Positions 1 to 11,933 of a stretch of 64,000 bases of DNA are shown piece after piece. This DNA comes from Oscarella lobularis (lineage: Eukaryota; Porifera; Homoscleromorpha; Homosclerophorida; Oscarellidae), in contig NC_089183.1 in assembly GCF_947507565.1 (NCBI RefSeq), positions 3,224,001-3,288,000 of the forward strand. Direction: 5' to 3'. The position numbers and the translations under genes were made by a program. The notes under the pieces are model-generated. The model saw only the letters and a program-made list of their open reading frames with translations. It was not told the origin of the DNA and made no database searches. Numbering within the stretch: the stretch's first letter is position 1; the number at the start of each line of letters is the position of its first letter.

Positions 1-835
1 TAGAGGTCACTAGAAAGGGTCAGCCTGAGAGTAAAGACAGGCAGAGAGAACAACTGCTTATGCCAGTTCCACGCAGAAATGACTCTTCTTTATGATAATC
101 GACAGTGAAGAGAAGCCAAACGCACGGGCAATGAGCCAACCTATCCGCAGTTGAGTCACTACAAATGACGAAAAACGGCCGCTGTGTCTAAAGGAAAGGT
201 TTAGCGGCCTCTACAGAACGCCTATTCCACGCCAGGACAACTGGCAAGCCTAATTATGAGCGTACGAGCATAGCGCGAACGAGCGTTACTTCCCCAACCT
301 GTCCGCAGTTGGGCGAGGTGCAATTTGTCCATATCGGCGCCATACATAGCCGTACGAATTCCCGCAGTGTACTATGGAGCTTCTGACCTTTCGAATTATC
401 ACTTCGAATCGTAGGGAGAACTCCGGGAGACTCTTAGCTTGTGTTTCGGTAAGCAAGATTCGAGCGCATCCGGGAAAAAACGTAACTACCCTAGGACCAC
501 GTAAATCACGTGATAAGGAGGGAGTTGCCAATCCCTCTATTTTTATATCTATGCGTCCACGATGCCATGCCCGATGCCATGTTTCTGTTTGTCTTTGAGT
601 CCTGCCACTTTGTCGTCGACTGGAACAAAGAAGGCTGTCGATCGGTAGCTGGGAAGACGTCAGGTAAGTGAGATAAAAAAGGCCTACGTGCTGAAGTACT
701 AAAAAATAAGTGTGACACGTCTACATGCTAAAATACTAAAGCCTACGTGCTAACATACTAAAGAAATAAGTCTGCCATAGCTAGAGGCTTGGATAATGGC
801 TTGCATAGTGACGTCCGTCTTGTTCGTTTCTTGGA
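1..835. other. Intergenic sequence left of the CARD-ankyrin gene
   Basis: I see no convincing coding exon here. Two short related stretches (near 130-160 and 290-320) share a core reading roughly AACCTxTCCGCAGTTG. Between about 680 and 770 there are three imperfect direct copies of a motif of the type CTACGTGCTxAxxTACTAAA. The rest is unremarkable. It probably holds the 3' end of the neighbouring minus-strand gene plus spacer. Confidence 0.5.
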
Positions 836-3800
836 CTAACCAAAAAGCAATTTCTTTATGGCATACGACACTCCACCAACAACTGCACCTGGTGCAGCTC
901 CTACTACTGGCACTACAAACCCTCCAGCAGCTGCACCTGCGGCCATATCTCCAAGAAAGCCAGCTTGAGCACGGGTATCTGATTGTCCACACTCTTTCAT
1001 GACCTTTTCAACCAAGTCTCCCGTTACATCCCCAGCATAGGCAGTAGTAAAATATTTTACAGTCGGTTCGGCATATTGAGTGCCTTTCAGGTCTTTGATG
1101 AGCCAAGTCACGATGCCAACGCAAAAATTTGCAAAATGTTTAAGCAAAAAGTTTAGTGGCTCCGAATTCTGATTAAGATAAACAAGCATATTGATTAAGC
1201 CTCGTCCAGGAATGCTTATTATTAATGTAATTCATCCTTCAGCGACGTCAATTTCCAAGTCAGATCTCTTTAGTTGCATGACCCTGCGTAGGTGTGTTTC
1301 AATTACTCGGTGGTTAGGGTCATATTTTGCTGAATCGCTATTCGGAAAAAGAATTCTGATCTTTGGCTGGACATCGGTTACAAAGGCTAGTGTTTTCGCC
1401 TTTTTCACCCGCTCTTCTCGCTGTTTGACCCGTGACAGGTTCTCACAAAAAATCTCCTCCAAGTCAAGAAAGTCATCATCAAGATTTTTCGAATACGCCT
1501 TCGCCAGATATTTCCGTAGAAATGCTCTGATTGCATGTGCATGCAGTTGATACGTGTCTTTCAAAGATTCGACAACTTCAATAAAGACAATAAGTTTACT
1601 CGCAGCTTGGCCAGATTCGGGTTGCAGAGCTGCTGCTCCAGCATCGATTAATAGTTTGGAAATTTCCACATGGCCAGTAGAGGACGCCATCATCAACGGC
1701 CCTCTTCCAATCTAATTAGATTCAAAACAGAATGTCCATAAACGTAACACACTACTAAGAACCTCGTCTGTCTCATTGACATTTGCTCCAGCGTCGATTA
1801 ATAGTTTTGCAATTTCCACATGGCCATTAGATGACGCCTCCAACAAAGACCCTCTTCCAATCTAGTTAGTTTCAGAACAAAATGTCCATTAAAGTAACAC
1901 ACTACTACAAACCCAGTCTGTCTCATTGACATTTGCTCCAGCGTCGATTAATAGTTTGGCAATTTCCACGTGGCCATTAGAGGACGCTTTCCACAAAGGC
2001 CCTTTTCGAATCTAATTCGTTTCATAGCAAAATGTCCATAAAAGTAATACACTACTACAAACCCAGTCTGTTGCATTGACATTTGCTCCAGCGTCGATTA
2101 ATAATTTGGCAATTTCCACGTGGCCATTAGACGAAGCCTCCAACAAAGGTCCTCTTTCATTCTAATTAGATTCAGAACAAAATGTCCATAAAAGCAATAC
2201 ACTACTACAAACCCTGTCTTTCTTATTGACATCCGCTCCAGCGTCGATTAACAGTTTGGCAATTTCCACGTGGCCATTAAAGGACGCCGCCAACAAAGGC
2301 CCTCTTCCACTCTAATTAGATAAAGAACAAAATGTCCATAAACGTAACACACTACTCCAAACCTTGTCTGTCTTATTGACATTTGCTCCAGCGTCAATTA
2401 ATAATTTGGCAATTTCCACGTGGCCATGAGAGGACGCCTCCAACAAAGGCCCTTTTCCAACCTAATTTGATTCATAGCAAAATGTCCATAAAAGTAACAC
2501 ACTACTACAAACCAAGTCTGTTTCATTGACTTTTGCTTCAGCGTCAATTAATAGTTTGGCAATTTCCACGTGGCCATTAGAGGACGCCTCCAAAAAAGGC
2601 CATCTTCCATTCTAATTGGATTCAGAACAAAATGTCCATAAAAGTGACACACTACTACTACAAACCCTGTCTGTCTTATTGACATCCGCACCAGCGTCGA
2701 TTAATAATTTGGCAATTTCCACGTGGCCATTAGAGGACGCCTCCAACAAAGGCCCTCTACCACTCTAATTAAATTCGGAACAAAATGTCCATAAAAGTAA
2801 CACACTACTACAAACCAAGTATGTCTTATTGACATCCGCTCCAGCGTCGATTAATAATTTGGCAATTTCCACGTGACCATCAGAGGACGCTTTCCACAAA
2901 GGCCCTCTTCCACTCTAATTAGATTCAGAACAAAATGTCCGTAAAAGTAGCACACTACTACAAACCCAGTTTGTTTCATTGACATTTGCTCCAGCGTCGA
3001 TTAATAATTTGGAAATTTCTACGTGACCATTAGAGGATGCCTCCGACAACGGTCCTCTTCCATGATGCTAAAGATTGTAATTAGATTTAGAACAAGACGT
3101 CTATGAAAGTAACACACTACTACAAACCTTGTCTGTTTTATTGACGTCCGCTCCAGCGTCGATTAATAGTTTAACAATTTCTAGGTGGTTATTAGAACAC
3201 GCTTTCCACAAAGGCCCTCGTCCATCCTTATTTAGAAGGTTAGGAAAATTTGATATAGAAAGAACACATCGTATCACACCACCACAAACCTTATCTGTTT
3301 GATTGACACTTGCTGCTGCTGCGGTGATTAAAAAGTCGGCAGACAGCACGTAGCCACTTATACAAGCGTAATGCAATGCGTCAAGTCCCAGCTATTAAAA
3401 AGAAATTTCTTATTAGCTAAAAGAATTTAGTGTAAAAGTCTGAAGCGTACATGATTTTGCAATTGAATACTGCAACCTTTTGACACTAGGAATTTTACGA
3501 CTTCCAATTTGTCATTCTGAATCGCAGTCATTGGGAACGCTTCACTGCTATTTTGACAAGCAGCCATTAGGGGCGTTTCTCCCTTGAACAACGTTAGCTA
3601 AGATAGCCTGTTATTGGTCTAAGTGAGAGCTAGTTTACCGTAACTGATTGAGCATCAACAGCAGATCCCGTGTCAACTAGTTCCTTGGCAATGGATAAAT
3701 AGCCACACAGACAAGCATAGTGAAGTGCACTGCGTCTAGCCTAAAGAGGAAATAACTATTTCAGCCGTTGCCTTAGAACCAATTTCAAAAGATAGACATT

Positions 3801-5583
3801 CAGAAACATGACTTTTGAAGTATAGTTGGGCGGCTATACGGTTGTACCTTTCGTCCAACACTCTCAGGTGTAAAAATAAGCTGACGGTGCAAGATTTCAA
3901 TTTTTGCTTTTGCTTCCAAATTCGTCTTAGACTAAAAGAATCTATATCATTAGATGTATTTCTGATAGGCCACAAATGAGTGTACCAGAGTATCAAGTCT
4001 TATTCGTGTACTCTACGAGAAAAGCATTTTTTCAAACAATAAATATCCCTTTTAAAATAATGAACTGACCTTAGACAAACTAGTAACAACAGAAAAAGGA
4101 TCGTTCACTTTGGGCTGCATATCCACTGTTTTCTCTACAACCAAAGCCATCAATTCCTTTAATTCATGCAACAGTTCAGACCTTGCAAGGCGATTTGTGT
4201 CACGTGAAGCTTGGACAAAAGTTCATCAACACTGTCAAGAGAATGATAAAGACCTCGGCATTTATATGACAACAAGCGGCTTTCATCAAGATAGTTTGCG
4301 CTTTTGGCGAGTACAGTTGTAGAAAAAACTTGAGCCATTGACACCACTCCTTGATGATGATGCTTATACTTTTTCTTCAATCTTTTATCAACATGAATAA
4401 TTAGAGAATTGTCCTCATCACAAAATAACTCAGTGCTTTCAGTTGCATCAACGAGACTTTTTCGTAGGTTAGACGCTGTTTCTTGGAAGCTCTTTCGACC
4501 AAATACAGACGCTAAAACGTAAGGAAATTTGCCAAAACTAATCCTTGCCGACCTATCTAGGTCAAGCAAAAAGTTAAGTGGCTCCAAATTCTGATCAAGA
4601 TAAACAAGCATGTTGATTAAGCCTCGTCCAGGAATGCTTATTATTAATGTAATCGAGCCTTCAGCGACGTCAATTTCCAATTCATATCTCTTCAGTTGCA
4701 TAACCCTGCGTAGGTATGTTTCAATTCGTTGGTGGTTAGGTTCGTATTTTGCGGAATCGCTATCCGGAAAAAGAATTCTAATCTTTGGCTGAACATTGGT
4801 TACAAAGGCTAGCGTTTTTGCCCTTTTCACCCGCTCTTCTCGCTGTTTGACCCATGACAGTTTCTCGCAAAAAACCTCAGCCAAGTCAAGAAAGTCATCA
4901 TCAGGATTTTTCGAATACGCGTTCGCCAGATACGTCCGTAGAACTGCTCTGATTGCATCTGCGTGCTGTTTATACGCGTCTTTCAAAGATAAGACAACTT
5001 CAATAAAGACAAGAAGTTTACTCGCGGCTTGGCCGGATTCGGCGTTCTGATCACTATAAACGGCGCGCTGGTCGGGTTGCAGAGCTACAGCTGCTGCTAC
5101 AGCTGCCGTGTCCGTTGCGGCAGACTGAGAAGGCAAGCTACTAGTAGTGAGAAGCGTCTGCTGGCGCCGACTGCTTTCGCCGCCTATCTCAACATTTGGA
5201 ACAGCAGAAAACTTGTCGTCAAATTTTTGACCTGGCTCTGTCCGGCGATGATCGACGTTCGACAAACTAGGAGGCGTGTCACGTCTCCCGAAAAGCTGGC
5301 GCCGAATATCTCTGCCACCCTCTATTTCGGTGTCTAAGAATGCCCAAAAGTTGTCAAAACTCGGATGTGGCGATTTCTTAAGAATTTGAAGAAGCTCCCG
5401 AGCTACTTCTTCATTCGGAGTTCCATCTTTCTTACGTAAGCCGTTGAGAGAGTCGTACTGATCATGCGTTAGTAACCTCTTGGAAAGAAGACGATCCAGA
5501 AGATGGCCTCCTATCACGTTGGCAAGAAGGACTACGGTGTCGTGCCAGATTGGAGTAAGAGACTTCCATTCGGGATCAGCCAT
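836..5583 (-). CDS. CARD - novel domain - ankyrin repeats - glycine-zipper protein (multi-exon)
   Basis: Read from 5583 downward. Residues 1 to about 95 form a CARD-like six-helix death-fold domain (LLTHDQYDSL, NEEVARELLQILKKS, FDNFWAFLDTEI), which mediates homotypic assembly in apoptosis and inflammation. A low-complexity linker leads to an unrecognised domain of about 170 residues beginning ESGQAASKL, then a helical stretch. A 47-bp intron near 4134-4180 restores the frame past an apparent stop. Ankyrin repeats follow, about one per exon (3735 to 1640). The last ankyrin exon runs directly into a second copy of the ESGQAASKL domain and then a Gly/Ala-rich hydrophobic C terminus ending KKLLFG. 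The ATG at 5583 is chosen because the CARD begins there; the open frame upstream is not CARD-like. Oddity: an in-frame TGA near 1232 separates the second novel domain from the C-terminal segment. The 3' part may therefore be degenerate, a separate gene, or affected by a sequence error. Likely role: cytosolic innate-immune or cell-death sensor (inference). Confidence 0.7.
1640..3735 (-). repeat. Ankyrin exon array: tandem ~150-bp exon+intron units
   Basis: Nine near-identical units start at about 1771, 1921, 2071, 2221, 2371, 2521, 2674, 2824 and 2974. Each is a 99-bp exon encoding exactly one 33-residue ankyrin repeat (core NGHVEIAKLLIDAGANVN) plus an intron of about 51 bp. The introns are also nearly identical (GTTTGTAGTAGTGTGTTAC at the donor side, TCTAATTAG at the acceptor side). 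Four older repeats lie at about 3136, 3304, 3500 and 3650, and a terminal one near 1640-1715 is fused to the following domain. Conservation of introns as well as exons means whole exon+intron units were duplicated recently. Spacing is 150 bp except for one 153-bp unit. Confidence 0.85.
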
Positions 5584-5878
5584 GATAGAGAAGCGGGAGG
5601 CGCATGCGGGGAATTCCGCCCACACAAACACTCTATAGATAACGGGAGGCGCGCGAAACAAAGCAAAAGCGAGCATAAAAGAGCCTGGGCGCATTTCCTA
5701 GCTGTCAATGAGGCGCGCTCAAATTAATGAATGAATTAATTAATCCGTTTAGGCCCCGGCTTCAAACGATATTAGCTAATCCTAGTATAGACTGCGCTGC
5801 CTGTAGCATACGTTCACAATACTGGTATAAGCTTTATTTTAGAGAGCACCAGCCAATCACTCTGGGACACTGTTTGCC

Positions 5879-8211
<2,333 letters not shown>

Positions 8212-8265
8212 TTTCTTTCGAGCGTGAATGGTCACGTGGTAGCTATAAATCTATTGATTACTTCG

Positions 8266-8736
8266 TCATGCAAATTCTGCGCGAATATTCACTGTTCCTT
8301 TGCTTTCCTCTAGTCCAATAACTCTAATAGTTACTACGTCGCCTTCTTTTACACTGGAACCAGGCCAATCCGATTCGGAACTCGTTTTCGGTACGAAAAT
8401 CGTCGCATTGAATGTCCCGAATACCAAACACGCGATACTCCATTCGGTGGCGCGCGTTACGACACTTCGAACCACTGTTCCCGCAGTGGGACGAAAGACG
8501 AGCGATTTGTAGCGAAGATCGACGTGAACGTGTGGAAGCTCGTCGACAATGGCTCCGGAGCGCGAAGAAATCTTCACTTCGCTGTAGGAAACGAAAACGC
8601 CGCGTAGCGCCTCGGAATACTTGAGAAGTCGCTCGTTAAGAAAAACAATGACTCGGTTGGCTAAATTTCCCATGGAATCTGGCCCGAAAAGAACCCGCTC
8701 TTCGACGTTTTGCTCGAAAAAACAAGGTAAATTCAT
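8266..8736 (-). CDS. POLR1F: RNA polymerase I subunit RPA43-like (POLR1F), short form
   Basis: The 156-residue frame matches the RPA43/POLR1F core: LNERLLKYSEALRGVFVSY corresponds to the tip-associated domain, and CLVFGTFNATI, VVTIRVIGLEESKGTVNIR to the OB/S1-like domain that forms the Pol I stalk with RPA14-type partners. It lacks the long lysine-rich C-terminal tail of vertebrate POLR1F. Its N terminus is shorter than expected: family members have about 50 more residues before this point. The first few codons lie in sequence repeated near 11811, so a duplication may have replaced the original 5' exon. A splice acceptor within the first codons (ending TTTTTTCGAG) is an alternative. Family assignment is fairly sure; the start is not. 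Confidence 0.7.
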   Translation of the reverse strand: MNLPCFFEQNVEERVLFGPDSMGNLANRVIVFLNERLLKYSEALRGVFVSYSEVKISSRSGAIVDELPHVHVDLRYKSLVFRPTAGTVVRSVVTRATEWSIACLVFGTFNATIFVPKTSSESDWPGSSVKEGDVVTIRVIGLEESKGTVNIRAEFA

Positions 8737-9925
8737 CGCGGCACTTAACTTTCGAGGCCTCCTTAGCGCGCGCGTTGTAATCCGGGTTTGGAGACACCGA
8801 CGCCGAACGATAAAATCGAGCTACCATCGCGTTGCTTCGCGAAACAGCGCCGGCGAGCCATTACCATACAGTTTTACAACAGTTTTATTTCATACAAAAA
8901 AGAAAAAGCGCTGCATGCGCTCGATCGCTAGCAAACTCCTTCCAATCGTTCCTTCTTCGATTTGATCGTTTCGTCTTCGTTTTCCTTGAGCTTTCGCGTC
9001 CATATTTATTTAACTGTGCCAATTGTAGTGCTATGATGCGTTCTTGATGCTCAGTCCCACCAAAATTTCAAACGTACGTAAAACCATTCAAAGAGGACTA
9101 AGACTGGAATTTGAAGCAGGCAAACTTGCACAGCTATAGAACTGCAACAATTTCAATGCTACATTAGAAAAAAGGCTTTAGATTTTTTAAATTCACTTCT
9201 GATATTCGTCGTCATTGTTACCATGAAATAGCGATGATTAGGCAGTCGTTCTGTTGAAATTTCTTCGCTAAACGATCGCTTGTTTCCATGAGAATGACCC
9301 AGAGAACGAAGGCTAAACTAAAAGTGAAAGCACGCTTCGACGAAAGAGGCCGTTGAACTGAGAGCCACTTCCTCGTTCTTTTTCTGTACATTTAAATAAT
9401 CGGCTATACCTACGACTTCTAATAATAGTTCGGCCCCAGTAGGAAATTCTCTTGGGCCTTCTTTGAGTTCGTTTCTCCAGCTGCAGCTTAGTTGTTGAGC
9501 TGCCACTGCATTATGGGGCCAGAAAATCGTCCACCTTGAAATGTCTGTCTTCTCTTTCTTCCCACGTACTTCACAGCGCCTTGTTTTCGAAAAAAAGGGG
9601 ACAAATAAATAATAGTGGATGAATAAATGATAAGAAGAATTGCTCTCGCGTTAAGTCTATCGCTCTCTTCCGCCTTTCTTTTGAGAAAGGAGGCACTTCG
9701 TCGCTGCTCATCCGGGTTTGGAGACACCGACGCCGAACGAAAAAATCGAACATCCATCGCGTTTGCTTCGCGAAACAGCGCTGGCGAGCCATTATCATAC
9801 AGTTTTACAACAGTTTTATGTGATAGAAGAAAGAAAAAAACGCTGCATGCACTCGATCTCTCGCAAACTCCTTCTAATCGTTCCTTCTTCGATTTTATCG
9901 TTTCGTCTTCATTTTCTTGAGCCTT
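8728..9925. repeat. Dispersed duplicated segments, also found near 9640-9925 and 11811-11875
   Basis: A segment at about 8728-8785 (GGTAAATTCATCGCGGCAC onward) recurs at 11811-11875. A second segment at about 8790-8985 (GGGTTTGGAGACACCGACG onward, through GCATGCGCTCGATCG) recurs at about 9708-9900 with scattered differences. Together with the CAX exon relic at 9060-9205 this shows the 8.7-9.9 kb stretch was partly assembled from duplicated pieces of the 11.8-12.3 kb region. I see no terminal inverted repeats or target-site duplications, so segmental duplication is the simplest reading. Confidence 0.7.
9060..9205 (-). pseudogene. Orphan exon relic of the CAX antiporter gene
   Basis: This stretch is nearly identical to 12205-12345, which is a real exon of the CAX gene (encoding IEVGSSIAVQVCLLQIPVL...) with its flanking intron. 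In the relic a few bases are inserted in the exon (GCAACAATTT replaces GCCAAC on the plus strand), so the frame is broken, and no neighbouring CAX exon is present. It is a duplicated fragment without coding capacity. Confidence 0.75.
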
Positions 9926-11036
9926 CTCGTCCATATTTCCACCTAAAAAACATCCCGTCGTTTCGTCGTCGATTTCTTGATCCCGTTTCCCCTGAAAAAG
10001 AAGAAGATTCGTCTCTGATCGTTCCATATCTTCGTTTTCTTGAGCCTTCTCGTCCACATTTCGATCTAAAAAACAACACGATTGCTCTCTGTCGTTCCGC
10101 AGTCGATTTCTTGAGCTCTTTCGTCCTCGTTTCCACCTAAAAAAAAGAAAAAAATTAGCATGTGTCAAAAAATCGTTGTACGTACCTTTTTGCTGCGTCC
10201 GTATTCGCGCTATCCAGGCTACACCGCGCGGAGGTTCGGACGCTTCGTAGCCCAAGGCAGCCACCGCAAAAGCAATGGCCACCCGTTCCAAAAAGTTAGG
10301 GCGAGTCGCGGCGTCATCGGCCAGCCCATTCAGTACCCGCCTTGATGTAGAGTCGGCCCCTGATACCGAGTCCCCCGGCGCGGTGGTACCAAACGCTTCG
10401 GTATGTCTTCCGCTGAGAAGAACCGGCGCTTGCGAGATGGAGAGCGGTCGACCACTGTTTGTAGGAGTTGACAGGAAAGACAGTGCATGCCGGAATCGAA
10501 GTCTCCTGGGTCGGATTATCTTTGGTCTAATCGCACTGTCGGGTGAGAAAAGTGCCGGCAACCAGGCCGCTTGCAACACCCCCTCTGGGCCGTACTCACT
10601 CGAGCCTAGCGTGAGTCGTGCCCATTAGCGACAATAAGACCGCAGTAATCTCGGATCCCAGTGCGTAGACCGAGGCCGAGGCCCCCCATCGCCCTGCCTA
10701 CAGGCTCCGGCACGGCATTATACCGTGGGCCACGCTGAGTCAACTATCCAGACTTGCCTTTTGCCAAAGCTCCCGGGTCGATCCGTTCAAGGACGAGACG
10801 CAGCGAACCGCGAAACATCCACCCTCTGCCGCGACTGAAGGAAATCGGGGGCGCGTGCTCCTTATATACTACGGCCCCGCCCATCGCTCTGATTGGCTTG
10901 CTGGTTTCCGCTCTTAGTGCTCATTCGCTCTTTGGAAAGAAGGTGCCAAAAGGCAAACCGGTTTCGATTCCGGTCTGACGAAATATTGCATAACGATTTC
11001 GGTTAGAGGCGACAGATATCGCACCTACATCGAGCA
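9206..11036. other. Long non-coding or unassigned stretch with a GC-rich island (10190-10980)
   Basis: A 363-residue open frame (9488-10579, minus) crosses it, but it overlaps the dispersed repeats and its composition changes abruptly, so I do not accept it. A minus-strand piece near 9318-9506 (GAELLLEVVGIADYLNVQ) looks protein-like but could not be linked to other exons or a family. The island at about 10190-10980 is markedly GC-rich compared with its surroundings, contains GATTGG and GC-box-like motifs near 10880, and sits just upstream of an AAGATGGCGG motif. It may be a promoter/CpG-like island. No rRNA or tRNA could be fitted. Confidence 0.4.
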
Positions 11037-11038
11037 AG

Positions 11039-11326
11039 ATGGCGGAGAAAACGTGGCCGCGACTAAACGAAAACGCTGTTAGGTACATCTTTTCGTTGCA
11101 TTTCGCCGCTCATTTTGTCGCAGGGAGATACGGGCGTACGATTCACGTGATATCGAACGATCGACGAGAACGAAGTTCGTTTCCAGGCCATCGCAAACGA
11201 ATTCGAGCGAAACGCGGCCTCTTCTTCGATAAATACGAAGAGAAGAAGGAGCGAAGCTCGTCATTCACACGGAAAAACGAAGACGAACGTCGAACGGCTT
11301 TCGAACGAACTTTTCGAGCTAAGTGA
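11039..11326 (+). CDS. Possible first exon / short ORF starting at a YY1-like site
   Basis: An open frame of 95 codons begins MAEKTWPRLNENAVR at an ATG embedded in CAAGATGGCGG, the classic YY1-type initiator/Kozak context. A donor-like GTACATC follows the first 15 codons, so only the start may be exon. The downstream part is rich in Arg/Lys/Glu without recognisable domains. No continuing exon was found before the CAX gene, which is on the other strand. It could be a small gene, a truncated gene or a non-coding first exon. Confidence 0.3.
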   Translation: MAEKTWPRLNENAVRYIFSLHFAAHFVAGRYGRTIHVISNDRRERSSFPGHRKRIRAKRGLFFDKYEEKKERSSSFTRKNEDERRTAFERTFRAK

Positions 11327-11933
11327 GGCCTAGAACGCTATTTTTTCTGTAAGGCGAATGCAGTTTTGAAGTCTAGAAGCGTTCGAACGTCTCGCTTCGG
11401 CGGAAAAGGCTCGAAACGAGAGCGAAATTGGTATGGAAACGTGTTGGAATTTATTATTACGAAATGAAGTAACTTTTGCATTCTAGACGAGTCGATTTCA
11501 GTCAGACGTAACACTTGGAAAATTTTCAGCCCAGAAGAATTAATTAACAAGTAAGAACTCCTCTCTTTTTTCACAAATCAATAGACTTTCTCTCGTTTTC
11601 TCTTGAAGGTCAATTTTGAATAAAGCTTGATTGTGATAGAGCTGGACAATCCATTGATTTTGATGTCGTGAAATTGGATTAGAAGAGAAATCACTTTATC
11701 ATCTCCAAAGACGATGAGGTTTTGTCACAATGATATCCGAATTTCTTATTGATTTTAAATGGATATAGTTTTGGTCATGTCACTGTGAAAATTGAAGCAT
11801 TTGTCATTAAGGTAAATTCATCGCGGCACGTTCGAGGTCTCTCCTTAGCGCGCGTTGTAATGCTTAGACGTTTAACCCCTCCCACACAACCGATACATAT
11901 ATAGAGACTTACAAAAAAAATATACAAAACCCT

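Noticed and set aside
1740-3080. CRISPR-like array (regular 150-bp repeats)
   Set aside because: The repeats are long, coding (ankyrin) and include introns; there are no short repeats with unique spacers.
9488-10579. 363-codon open frame on the minus strand
   Set aside because: It crosses dispersed repeats and a GC-rich island, changes composition abruptly and has no domain; open by composition.
10900-10985. tRNA-like T-arm (GGTTTCGATTCCGG)
   Set aside because: The stem would need an 8-nt loop, and no D-arm, anticodon arm or acceptor stem can be folded around it.
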